Assembly: GCA_020629135.1 (NCBI GenBank)
Contig: JAHDDX010000022.1
Location: 1 to 37,563 of the forward strand
Reading direction: 5' to 3'
Length of the DNA stretch: 37,563 bases
DNA from: Hellea sp.
GTDB taxonomy: Bacteria > Pseudomonadota > Alphaproteobacteria > Caulobacterales > Maricaulaceae
Of the stretch, positions 8,643 through 17,109 are shown one piece after another (position 1 is the stretch's first letter; each line of letters starts with the position of its first letter). Under the pieces are notes generated by a model. That model ran no database searches and had not been told where the DNA came from. It saw nothing but the letters and a program-made list of their open reading frames with translations. A program made the position numbers and the translations under genes.

Positions 8643-9278
8643 ATGGGACATAGCAGCAATCCTAAACTTGAGAAAGTTTACGCCGCGCGAACCGATGAGG
8701 ATCGACGTCAGGCTTATAATGAATGGGCCGGATCTTATGATAAAGATGTGACCGCATTTGGTATTCAACTCCCCTATGTGGGCGCTTGCGTTTTTGCCAA
8801 GCATGTTAAGATGGGCACGACACCAATCTTGGATGCCGCCTGTGGAACCGGCATGCATTCATTGCCGCTTAAAATGATGGGATATGACGGATTTCACGGA
8901 ATAGACATCTCGGACGGCATGCTCGCCATCGCCGAGACGCGCAATGTTTATGACACTCTTCAGCAAATGACGCTGGGAAAACCACTGGATTTTCCCGACG
9001 GTCATTTTCCAGTGACCTATGCGATCGGAGCCTTAGCCCCTGGAAATGCGCCGCCTGACAGTCTGGATGAATTTATCCGTGTTACGCAAAAAGACGGATT
9101 AGTAATCTGGTCGACCCATGGGCACATCAATGAGCGCACGGAGCCCTTTCACAATAAACGACACGCCTTATCTAAGGCCGGATTATGGGAGCTTGTGTTT
9201 GAAACGACGCCCTTTGTGTCGATGCCGGACGGGGATTCTGCGATTAAACATGCCGTTTATGTTTATCGGGTCAATTAG
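8643..9278 (+). CDS. Class I SAM-dependent methyltransferase
   Basis: A 211-residue Rossmann methyltransferase. Motif I is LDAACGTGMHS, followed by an acidic residue in GIDISDGM that would bind the SAM ribose. The N-terminal YNEWAGSYDKDV segment resembles the METTL27 (Williams-Beuren)-like group. It closes the 4324-9278 operon, nine bases after SDR 2 with AAAGAG before its ATG. A methyltransferase in a catabolic operon is unusual: it could protect an intermediate, make an onium compound, or act in the reverse demethylating sense seen in few families. No role can be assigned from sequence. Confidence 0.72.
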   Translation: MGHSSNPKLEKVYAARTDEDRRQAYNEWAGSYDKDVTAFGIQLPYVGACVFAKHVKMGTTPILDAACGTGMHSLPLKMMGYDGFHGIDISDGMLAIAETRNVYDTLQQMTLGKPLDFPDGHFPVTYAIGALAPGNAPPDSLDEFIRVTQKDGLVIWSTHGHINERTEPFHNKRHALSKAGLWELVFETTPFVSMPDGDSAIKHAVYVYRVN

Positions 9279-9395
9279 GGTTAAAACGGCTTATTACAAT
9301 CACTTCTTTTACATTTAAGTTCTGATTTTCGTCATGGACTTTGGCGGGGAGGCTATGACAGTGTAGGCGCAGATAATTAAAACATAGGGGAAATC

Positions 9396-11039
9396 ATGTC
9401 TGCAATCGATGCGCCGGCGCTATTGGAAATTAAGACAGCTAAGTCTGGTTTTTTTAGTGGGCTCAACAAAACCGTCGCGCTCAGCGCAATAATTCTCGTT
9501 GCAGTATTTTTATGTTGGGCCGTTTTCGACGGCAATGCCGGTAAAACGCTTTCTCATATCCAAGGTAAGGCCAATGGGGTTTTTGGCGGTTGGTATATAT
9601 ATGTAACGGCCTTTTATCTTTTGACCTGTCTCTTTCTGGCGCTTTGGCCCAAAACCGGGCGTGTGAAATTAGGGCGGCCCGATGACAAACCGGAATTTTC
9701 CCGGTTTTCTTGGTTTTCTATGATGTTCGGCGCGGGTCTTGGTGTCGGCATGTTGACCTATGCGGTCGGTGAGCCCGTATTTCACTTCAGCGATAATCCT
9801 GACGTGATCAAAGGACTAGCTGATGGTTTGTCTGGAAATAATGTCAGGCCGGCGTTCAAATGGACTATGTTGCATTATGGACTAACACCATGGGGTATTT
9901 ATGGAATCGTTGGATTAGTCATGGGGTATTTCGCCTATAATAAAGGTTTTCCATTGACAATTCGGGCCGGACTCAGCCCGTTATTTGGCAAAAAATTGTC
10001 TGGCCCACTCGGCCATATTGTTGATATTTCGGCCATTATCGCAACCATTACGGGGGTTGGTTATACGATCGCCTTAGGGGTCGAGCAATTTGCTTTTGGG
10101 CTGCACAATATTTCGGGGGCTGAGTGGATAATTCCGCCCGGTGAAAAGGAGCCAATTTTATTCGCACTGTTGTTTTGTCTGGGGGTCATTCTCGTCGCGT
10201 CAACCCTGTCGGCGATTTCCGGCGTCGGAAAAGGAATTAAGTGGCTCTCAAACTTAAATATGGGTCTTTCATTTTTCTTATTGTTCTTTTTTGCCGTCTT
10301 CGGAGTTTTTTCAGGGGCGCTCGGGTTTTCGATCAAGCATTATTTTCTGGCGATATTCGATTATGTGCGCGCGATCCCGAGCATGAGCTTTACAATATGG
10401 AACGCTGATGGATCTGTAGTAAATACTGACGGGGACAATGTGTCTTCAGCTCTGGCGGTCTGGCAAGGCGGGTGGTCCATTCTATATTGGGCCTGGTGGA
10501 TCGCTTTTGCGCCTTTTGTCGGGTTGTTTTTGGCAAGGGTTTCAAAAGGTCGAACTATTCGCGAATTTGTGCTCGGAGCCATGTTGGCCCCGAGCCTTAT
10601 GTGTCTTGTTTGGTTTGCTTTGGCGGGTGGCAGCGCAATTTACGCTGAACTATTTGGAGATGCGGCCGGCAGCATCATAGGGAGCGATTTGTCCGCTCAG
10701 CTATTTGAAACGATCAATGTAATTCTCTCAAAAGGATCAATTGCTGCCTTGGCAATGTCCGTCGTGATTGTCATATTGCTGATCACCTATTTGGTAACAT
10801 CGGCGGACTCTGCGATCCTGGTTATTTCAACAATTGCGTCGGGCGGAAATGCAACTGATAGGCATGTCAGGCACGTTGTTTTCTGGGGTTTACTATTGGC
10901 CGCGGTGATCGGCGTTTTATTGGCAGCAGGAGGTCTGAATGCCTTGCGCGCCGCTATGCTGATCGGCGCTCTGCCTTTCTCATTCGTGGTCGCTTTGATG
11001 GCTGTTTCACTTGTAAAGGACTTGCTTACAAAAGCCTGA
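9396..11039 (+). CDS. BCCT-family betaine/carnitine/choline (or DMSP) transporter
   Basis: A 547-residue inner-membrane carrier with about 12 hydrophobic segments. The glycine-rich stretch MFGAGLGVGMLTYAVGEP in the first third and the tryptophan box GGWSILYWAWWIAFAPFVG with downstream SKGRTIREF are the BCCT signatures. Relatives take up glycine betaine, choline, carnitine or DMSP by Na+ or H+ coupling. The C-terminus is short, without the long osmosensing tail of BetP, which fits nutrient uptake. AGGGGAAA precedes the ATG. It is separated from the upstream operon by 117 bp without a visible terminator and is followed by a strong terminator. It probably supplies methylated substrates to the demethylases in this window; which one is unknown. 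Confidence 0.9.
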   Translation: MSAIDAPALLEIKTAKSGFFSGLNKTVALSAIILVAVFLCWAVFDGNAGKTLSHIQGKANGVFGGWYIYVTAFYLLTCLFLALWPKTGRVKLGRPDDKPEFSRFSWFSMMFGAGLGVGMLTYAVGEPVFHFSDNPDVIKGLADGLSGNNVRPAFKWTMLHYGLTPWGIYGIVGLVMGYFAYNKGFPLTIRAGLSPLFGKKLSGPLGHIVDISAIIATITGVGYTIALGVEQFAFGLHNISGAEWIIPPGEKEPILFALLFCLGVILVASTLSAISGVGKGIKWLSNLNMGLSFFLLFFFAVFGVFSGALGFSIKHYFLAIFDYVRAIPSMSFTIWNADGSVVNTDGDNVSSALAVWQGGWSILYWAWWIAFAPFVGLFLARVSKGRTIREFVLGAMLAPSLMCLVWFALAGGSAIYAELFGDAAGSIIGSDLSAQLFETINVILSKGSIAALAMSVVIVILLITYLVTSADSAILVISTIASGGNATDRHVRHVVFWGLLLAAVIGVLLAAGGLNALRAAMLIGALPFSFVVALMAVSLVKDLLTKA

Positions 11040-11067
11040 ATGCGCCAATGTTAGCCAGTTTGAGTAT

Positions 11068-11094
11068 AAAACGTGACTTAAATGTCACGTTTTT
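11068..11094 (+). terminator. Rho-independent terminator after the BCCT gene
   Basis: AAAACGTGAC (11068-11077) pairs perfectly with GTCACGTTTT (11084-11093) around a TTAAAT loop, giving a 10-bp stem whose 3' arm runs into T residues. Because the A-tract mirrors the T-tract it may also work for minus-strand transcripts. It lies 29 bp after the BCCT stop and separates that unit from the TonB receptor. Confidence 0.8.
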
Positions 11095-11333
11095 CAGTTT
11101 TATCAGTAACATTACTTATTTTGATGTAATATTCGGTTCGACTGATAATGCAATAAATTCAACAACATAGTGGTAAAATTCGTGGCAATTTTGGAAATTG
11201 GTATTATTAACCCTGATTTTGAGCCGTGGACTGTCGCGCAAAACATTTCTAGAAATATTTTAATGAGTCAAAAGGCTCGTCATTAAAAGGAATAGCGCTG
11301 ACCATTGCGTACATGCACACGAAGGGGAATCTG
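11095..11333 (+). promoter_or_regulatory. Leader region of the TonB-dependent receptor gene
   Basis: About 240 bp of AT-rich DNA without a gene between the BCCT terminator and the receptor. It contains a perfect 12-bp palindrome, ATTTCTAGAAAT (11245-11256), and ends in AAGGGGAA (11322-11329) before the ATG at 11334. A promoter must lie here, but no -35/-10 pair stands out. No Fur-like or other named operator was recognised. Confidence 0.35.
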
Positions 11334-13958
11334 ATGCATAAAAAACGATTATTAACCTGCTCAGCTTTGGGCGTTTTAGGCGTTGCAATATTTGCAACAC
11401 CTGCTCATGCTCAACTCGAAGATGAGGTTATTGTAACTGCAACCAAGCGCTCTGAGAGTGCGTCGGATATCCCGATTGCGGTCGCAGCACTAGGCGAGCA
11501 AACTCTGGATGAGTTGCGGGTCGACGTATTTACCGATTATCTGGTTCAACTGCCAGGCGTCTCTGCAGGTGGTGCCGGGCCGGGTAACAACACGATTTAT
11601 ATTCGAGGTCTCGCCTCCACCACGCCAGCCACGTCAATTGCCGGTGTTGCAGGTCTTGCGCCAAACGTGGCCTTCTACCTGGACGAGCAACCGCTTGCGC
11701 AGCCAGGACGAAATTTGGACGTTTACGCCGCCGACCTGGAACGGGTCGAGGTGTTGTCTGGACCACAGGGTACGTTGTTTGGTGCCTCGTCTCAGGCAGG
11801 TACTGTACGCTTGATCACCAACAAGCCTAAAATCGGTGTCGAAGAAGCAAAGTTCAGTGCCGGAATGTCATTCACCAAAGGTGGTGATATGAGCTATAAG
11901 GCCGAGGCGGTGTATAATGCGCCAATCGGTGAAAACACCGCTCTTCGCGGCGTTGTATATTTCGATAAGCAAGGCGGATTTATTGATGCTGTGCCTGGGA
12001 CCATAGATGTAACCCAGTCAGCCCGTTATCGGACAGCGGATACGGTACGATCCAATGGAGAGATTGTCGGGGCAACTCGCGCAGGTTTCCAGGCCGGTGC
12101 TGATCTTAGCGGTGTGACGGCTCTTAGTGCTAATGCACTTGTCGAAGACAACCAGAACGAAGCTCAATATTTTGGTATTCGCGGTGCTATTCGTCATGAA
12201 TTCAACGATGATTGGTCTATTCAGCTAGGTGGACTGCATCAGGAACTCGACACAGATGGCATTTTCTGGGCGAACCCGGATCTGGGCGGTTTTCGTATGC
12301 AGACCTATGAAGACAACGAATTTAATGATGATTTAAATAATTATAATTGGACGTTGAAAGGTCGATTGGGAATGTTGGAAGCGCTGTATACCGGTGCTTA
12401 CACAGACCGTAATGCAGAGCAACGGATCGATTATACAGAATATCTGTTTATTGGTCAGTATCTGCCATATTATATCTGTGACTACTCCGTATATTCAGGT
12501 TTAGCGCCGACTGGAACCTGTCAGGCTCCAAATCTTTATGGTGATATTGAGTCAAATCTTGAAGTTCAGACCCACGAACTTCGGTTTAATACGCCTGCGG
12601 AAAAGCGCCTGCGCGCCACATTTGGTGGTTTCTACAGCGATTTGACACTCGATGAGCGTGTAGACTTTAGTTACCCTGGGAATAAATATGTTCGTTATAA
12701 TGCAACGACAGTTGGTTTCCCAAATAACTTCCGGTTCCCTGGACCAGGTTATAGTTCTGACGATAGCGCATTTCCTGCGGACACAATTTTCCGGAATGAT
12801 ACGCGCAGAACCGATAAGCAATTAGGTATTTTCGGTGAGGCAACTTTCGAATTATCTGATCAATTTGCGATTACTGCTGGTGCACGTTGGTATGATATCG
12901 AAGTCGATCTGATGGGTACAGCGAACTCGTCGTTCTGTAACTTGTTCTCTCAAGAAGATCGAAATTCATTCGGTACCGACATCAACGATCTATATGATGG
13001 AGACGGGGTTTATACCTTCTCGCGGACTTGTGCTGGAACAGATGCCGCTATTCGTGGGCCATATACGCTCAATGACTCGCTTGCAGATCTTCAGGCCGCA
13101 TTGGGCGCTGCCCAAGGACAACGCGTATTCAATGAATTGCGGGCTCCAGATGTCGCCAAAGTTGAAGGTACGATCTTTAAGCTGACGGGTACTTGGACGC
13201 CAAATGATGATATGTTGTTCTTTGCAACATACTCGCAAAGCTTCCGTCCTGGACTTTTAAATCGTCCGGGTGGTGCGGTTAACCCGCAGGGTACGTTTAC
13301 CGTTCCGTTCGAACTTGACACTGATGATGTCGATAATTTCGAATTCGGTTGGAAAACGACGCTGATGGATAACCAGTTACGCTTTAATGGTAATGCGTTC
13401 TTCGTCGATATCAGTAAGTTGCAAACAACGATTTTCGATCCAAGTATCGTCAATCTGTTCTTCTCTGATAATGCGGCGAATGCGGAAATCAAAGGTGTAG
13501 AAGGTGATATCACTTATGCGCCAGAATCTATGTCTGGTCTGACGCTTTCAGGTGCATTCAGCTTCCTGGATACTGAAATTACTAAAGTTCTGACACCAAC
13601 GGACGACGTTCGACTGGGTGACGAGCTGGCCTTCGCGCCAAGCTTCCAGGGTAATCTGAGAGCTCGCTATGAGTGGGATACAAGCAGTGGGTTAACTGCG
13701 CATATTATGCCACAACTGGTGCATTCCGCAGGGTCATATTCAGATATTATCGTGATTAATCGCGACAAGCTGAATGGCTGGACAACGCTGGGTCTATCCG
13801 CAGGTCTTACTGGGGATAACTGGTCAGGTGAAATTTACGCGGACAACATCACTAGCGAAAAAGTGGAGTTGTCTCGGACATATATCAATGACAGATCTCG
13901 TGTAGCTTATGGCCGTCCATTGACCGTTGGCGCTCGGGTTTCATATAATTTCAGATAG
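11334..13958 (+). CDS. TonB-dependent outer-membrane receptor
   Basis: Start set at the ATG at 11334, seven codons inside the longest frame, because AAGGGGAA precedes it and it yields a clean signal peptide (HKKRLLTCSALGVLGVAIF, cleavage after AHA). The 874-residue protein has a TonB-box/plug start DEVIVTATKRSES, the plug motifs IYIRGLAS and LSGPQGTLFGASSQAG, GTVRLITNKP, and a long beta-strand-rich barrel ending in RVSYNFR. It would import a large or scarce ligand using TonB-ExbBD energy. The plug style is that of the catch-all receptors of caulobacterial and sphingomonad lineages, whose ligands are mostly unknown. It is a single-gene unit between two terminators, so it is not necessarily tied to the neighbouring catabolic genes. 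Confidence 0.93.
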   Translation: MHKKRLLTCSALGVLGVAIFATPAHAQLEDEVIVTATKRSESASDIPIAVAALGEQTLDELRVDVFTDYLVQLPGVSAGGAGPGNNTIYIRGLASTTPATSIAGVAGLAPNVAFYLDEQPLAQPGRNLDVYAADLERVEVLSGPQGTLFGASSQAGTVRLITNKPKIGVEEAKFSAGMSFTKGGDMSYKAEAVYNAPIGENTALRGVVYFDKQGGFIDAVPGTIDVTQSARYRTADTVRSNGEIVGATRAGFQAGADLSGVTALSANALVEDNQNEAQYFGIRGAIRHEFNDDWSIQLGGLHQELDTDGIFWANPDLGGFRMQTYEDNEFNDDLNNYNWTLKGRLGMLEALYTGAYTDRNAEQRIDYTEYLFIGQYLPYYICDYSVYSGLAPTGTCQAPNLYGDIESNLEVQTHELRFNTPAEKRLRATFGGFYSDLTLDERVDFSYPGNKYVRYNATTVGFPNNFRFPGPGYSSDDSAFPADTIFRNDTRRTDKQLGIFGEATFELSDQFAITAGARWYDIEVDLMGTANSSFCNLFSQEDRNSFGTDINDLYDGDGVYTFSRTCAGTDAAIRGPYTLNDSLADLQAALGAAQGQRVFNELRAPDVAKVEGTIFKLTGTWTPNDDMLFFATYSQSFRPGLLNRPGGAVNPQGTFTVPFELDTDDVDNFEFGWKTTLMDNQLRFNGNAFFVDISKLQTTIFDPSIVNLFFSDNAANAEIKGVEGDITYAPESMSGLTLSGAFSFLDTEITKVLTPTDDVRLGDELAFAPSFQGNLRARYEWDTSSGLTAHIMPQLVHSAGSYSDIIVINRDKLNGWTTLGLSAGLTGDNWSGEIYADNITSEKVELSRTYINDRSRVAYGRPLTVGARVSYNFR

Positions 13959-13992
13959 TATCGACACTTAGTCCTACTTGATATTATAAAGA

Positions 13993-14023
13993 AAGCGCGT
14001 CCAATTTTGGGCGCGCTTTTTTT
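13993..14023 (+). terminator. Rho-independent terminator after the TonB receptor
   Basis: AAGCGCGTCC (13993-14002) pairs with GGGCGCGCTT (14009-14018), including one G-T pair, around a six-base loop, followed by a run of seven T (14017-14023). It starts 34 bp after the receptor stop. Its T-tract ends only nine bases before the next start codon. Confidence 0.9.
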
Positions 14024-14032
14024 GCGAAGAAT

Positions 14033-16021
14033 ATGAACGACACACAAACCGAATTAGAAAAAGTTCAAGATCTTATGCGTCATGGCAAGTTTGACGTGGC
14101 GATCGACCTTGTTGATAAGATTATTATTGATCAGCCCAAAAATATTGAGGCTATCTACTTCAAGGCAGTTTCTGCGAGATTTCTTAAGCAGCACGATCTG
14201 GCTTCTGATACCTTAATGTCGCTCAAATCCATTGCGCCGGAGTTTGGACGCGGCCTTCAAGAGGAAGGCCATTTGGCGCGCGATCGGGGTCAATATGATG
14301 CGGCATTGGGGGCCTATCACAAAGCCGTTAAAGCCAATCCAGCCCTTATCGCAAGTTGGCGCAGCATGGCTAAAATCTTTGACATCAAAGGTGACCGGCA
14401 ACAAGCCTTCCATATGCAGGCTCAAGCAGAGCGGTTAGCGAAATTGCCACCAGAACTGGTGGCTGTAACCAATATGATCCATGAGCAGAGAATGCTGAAG
14501 GCGGAAGAGCTTTGCAGGTTCTTTTTACAAAAGAATCCGCATCATATTGAAGCCATGCGCCTCCTGGCGGATATTGGTCAGAGGTTTGGTGTATTTCACG
14601 AAGCGGACTTTCTATTGGAAAGTGCGATCGAATTTGACCCTGACAATATTCAACTGCGCTTGGATTATATTCAAATTCTCAGAAAACGCCAAAAGTTTGC
14701 GGCGGCGCTGGATCAGGCAAAAATGCTCTATGAGCGAGAGCCTGGAAACCCGTTATTTCAATCGCATTATGCCATTGAAGCCATGCAGACAGGTGACCAT
14801 GAAACTGCATTTGGCCTATTTGAAAAGGTCTTGGAAAAAGTGCCAAACGACCCGGCTACACTGACGTCGCAGGGGCACGCCTATAAGACGTTCGGGAAGC
14901 AAGACGAGGCCGTTAAAAGTTATAAAGCAGCTTACCACGCTAAAATTGATCATGGTGATGCATATTTTGGCCTCGCCAATTTAAAAACTTACCGATTTTC
15001 TGATGATGAAATTGATCAAATGCGGGGCCTGACGGAGCGAATGGATATTGGTTTCGCTGATCGGGTCAATTTATGTTTTTCCCTTGGAAAAGCCTATGAA
15101 GATCGCCAGGATTGGGAGAAATCATTTGAACAATATGAACGTGGAAATGACCTCAAAGCTGTGCAATCACGCTATTCTGCGGATGACATAACCGAAGAAT
15201 TAAAAGCGCAGAAAGAGATTTGTACGCAAGAGCTTTTTGAAAAACAGGCGAATAAGGGGAATCCGTCGAAAGATCCGATATTTATTTTAGGCTTACCGCG
15301 TGCCGGTTCAACTTTGCTGGAACAGATTATCGCATCTCACAGTCAGGTGGACGGAACGCTGGAATTACCTAATATTTTGTCTATGTCTTACCAGTTGCGT
15401 GGACGTCAACGTGCGAAAGTTAATGCCCGATATCCCGGCATACTTCACGACATGTCGGAAGAGCAACTAAAGCAGTTTGGGGATCGCTTTATCGAAGACA
15501 CCCAAATTCATCGACAAGGCGCGCCTTTCTTCATCGATAAAATGCCAAACAATTTTCGGCACATCGGGCTGATACATTTGATATTACCAAATGCGAAAAT
15601 TATTGACGCCCGTCGACATCCTATGGCTTGCTGTTTTTCAGGTTTTAAACAACATTTTGCCGAAGGGCAGGAATTCACCTATGGCCTGGAAAATATCGGA
15701 ACCTATTATCGCGATTATGTCGATCTGATGGATCATTGGGACGAAGTTTTGCCTGGGAAAATATTGCGCGTCCAATATGAGGATGTCGTCGCTGAAACGG
15801 AAACACAAGTTCACCGAATTCTGGATTACCTTGGCTTACCTTTTGAGCAGGCTTGCTTGGATTTCCACAAGACCAAACGGTCTGTACGCACCGCAAGTTC
15901 CGAACAGGTGCGCCAACCCATTTTCAAGTCGGGGCTTGATCAATGGCGTAATTTTGAACCCTGGCTCGACCCGCTCAAAAAGGCGTTAGGGCCCGATATT
16001 TTAAGCCGTTATCCAATTTAA
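14033..16021 (+). CDS. TPR-repeat sulfotransferase-family protein
   Basis: A 662-residue two-part protein. About the first 380 residues are tetratricopeptide-type helical repeats (for example GQYDAALGAYHKAVKANP). The C-terminal third is a sulfotransferase domain: the 5'-phosphosulfate loop LGLPRAGSTLLEQI near residue 420 and a 3'-phosphate-binding region around DARRHPMACCFS near residue 525. This architecture is common in alphaproteobacteria, but the acceptors are unknown; protein tyrosine or surface glycan acceptors are guesses. No signal peptide is visible. The ATG is only nine bases after a strong terminator with a weak ribosome site (GAAGA), so transcription may begin within the receptor gene or use readthrough; a later ATG at 14075 is possible. 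It is followed after 9 nt by the LDH2 gene. Confidence 0.82.
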   Translation: MNDTQTELEKVQDLMRHGKFDVAIDLVDKIIIDQPKNIEAIYFKAVSARFLKQHDLASDTLMSLKSIAPEFGRGLQEEGHLARDRGQYDAALGAYHKAVKANPALIASWRSMAKIFDIKGDRQQAFHMQAQAERLAKLPPELVAVTNMIHEQRMLKAEELCRFFLQKNPHHIEAMRLLADIGQRFGVFHEADFLLESAIEFDPDNIQLRLDYIQILRKRQKFAAALDQAKMLYEREPGNPLFQSHYAIEAMQTGDHETAFGLFEKVLEKVPNDPATLTSQGHAYKTFGKQDEAVKSYKAAYHAKIDHGDAYFGLANLKTYRFSDDEIDQMRGLTERMDIGFADRVNLCFSLGKAYEDRQDWEKSFEQYERGNDLKAVQSRYSADDITEELKAQKEICTQELFEKQANKGNPSKDPIFILGLPRAGSTLLEQIIASHSQVDGTLELPNILSMSYQLRGRQRAKVNARYPGILHDMSEEQLKQFGDRFIEDTQIHRQGAPFFIDKMPNNFRHIGLIHLILPNAKIIDARRHPMACCFSGFKQHFAEGQEFTYGLENIGTYYRDYVDLMDHWDEVLPGKILRVQYEDVVAETETQVHRILDYLGLPFEQACLDFHKTKRSVRTASSEQVRQPIFKSGLDQWRNFEPWLDPLKKALGPDILSRYPI

Positions 16022-16030
16022 GAGGACATC

Positions 16031-17032
16031 ATGTCAGACAAAATAATGAGTATCGATTCGATCCACGAATTGGCGAAAACAACATTGATGAAATTTGGCG
16101 CAGATGCCGAAAATGCGGGCGCAGTGGCCGATACCATCACTATGGCCGAACGCGATGGCTGTGTTTCGCACGGATTGTTTCGTTTGGCCGGATATGTGGC
16201 GACACTTAAAAGCGGCAAAGTTGATGGAAAAGCCCGCCCCAAAATCAACACTCTTGCGCCAGCTGTGGTTCAAGTAGACGGAAAAAACTGTTTTGCGCCG
16301 CATGCCTTAAAGGCGGGACGACCAGCATTGATCGAAGCGACTAAAACTTGCGGGATTGCGGTTATGCCGATGATCAGGGTTCATCACTTTGCCGCGCTTT
16401 GGCCTGACCTCGAAGGTATTTGTGACGAAGGGCTCGCCGCCTTTGCGTGTGTGAATTATAAACCCTCCGTTATTCCGGCCGGCGGTAAGAAAGCTTTATA
16501 TGGTACCAATCCGATTGCCTTTGGGTGGCCGCGTCCGGGAAAAAAGCCCATGATTTTTGATATGGCAACGTCTGTTATGGCCCGCGGAGAAGTCGCCGTC
16601 GCGGCACGCGATGGACATGCTATTTCGGATGGTGTTGGGGTGGATGCAGATGGCAATCCGACCAGCGATCCTAACGAAATCCTCAAAGGTGCATTATTAG
16701 CATTTGGGGGCTATAAAGGGTCATCCATTTCCATGATGGTTGAGCTTTTATCAGCGGCCATGATCGGCGAAAGCTTCAGCTTTGAGGCGGCAGTTCGAGA
16801 CAATAATGATGGCGGGCCACCACAGGGCGGGCAATTCCTATTTGCGATGGATCCAACCCTGGTTCGAGGCGACGAAGATTGGTCCAATCATGCGGAAGGT
16901 TTCTTTGATAAAATTTATGAACAGGACGGGACGCGCCTACCTGGAGATCGCCGATATTCAAACCGCGCTAAACATGAAAAAGACGGGGTTTCAGTCTCAA
17001 ATATAGTGCTCGACAAAATTAGATCACTTTAG
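16031..17032 (+). CDS. LDH2/DpkA-family NAD(P)-dependent oxidoreductase
   Basis: A 333-residue member of the malate/L-lactate dehydrogenase-2 (Ldh_2) fold, which is unrelated to Rossmann lactate dehydrogenases. Diagnostic pieces are DGCVSHGLFRLAGY, HHFAALWPDLE, KKALYGTNPIAFGWP and GYKGSSISMMVELL. The HHFAALWP motif is that of the DpkA/LhpI group, which reduces delta1-piperideine- or delta1-pyrroline-2-carboxylate and acts on N-methyl amino acids; ureidoglycolate and sulfolactate dehydrogenases share the fold. Good ribosome site AAGAGGA. It begins a dense co-directional series with an aldehyde dehydrogenase and a dipeptidase homologue. In this methylamine setting an imino acid or N-methyl amino acid substrate is attractive but unproven. 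Confidence 0.78.
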   Translation: MSDKIMSIDSIHELAKTTLMKFGADAENAGAVADTITMAERDGCVSHGLFRLAGYVATLKSGKVDGKARPKINTLAPAVVQVDGKNCFAPHALKAGRPALIEATKTCGIAVMPMIRVHHFAALWPDLEGICDEGLAAFACVNYKPSVIPAGGKKALYGTNPIAFGWPRPGKKPMIFDMATSVMARGEVAVAARDGHAISDGVGVDADGNPTSDPNEILKGALLAFGGYKGSSISMMVELLSAAMIGESFSFEAAVRDNNDGGPPQGGQFLFAMDPTLVRGDEDWSNHAEGFFDKIYEQDGTRLPGDRRYSNRAKHEKDGVSVSNIVLDKIRSL

Positions 17033-17109
17033 ACCTATAAATTAGAAATCCTGCATGCACTTGCCTGCTGCCTCGCGTGGGATTATGCGAGGGGGGAAAG
17101 GATTATGTT

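Noticed and set aside
4324-9278. Non-phosphorylating sugar-acid (rhamnose/fucose-type) pathway
   Set aside because: SDR and FAH members fit, but lactonase, acid dehydratase and a sugar transporter are absent, and a 2OG oxygenase and BCCT carrier are present.
9334-9366. Ten-codon frame in front of the BCCT gene
   Set aside because: Too short, no clear ribosome site or supporting signal; likely chance.
11245-11256. ATTTCTAGAAAT palindrome as a regulator site for the TonB receptor
   Set aside because: A 12-bp AT-rich palindrome is easily found by chance and matches no operator I know; mentioned only in the leader description.
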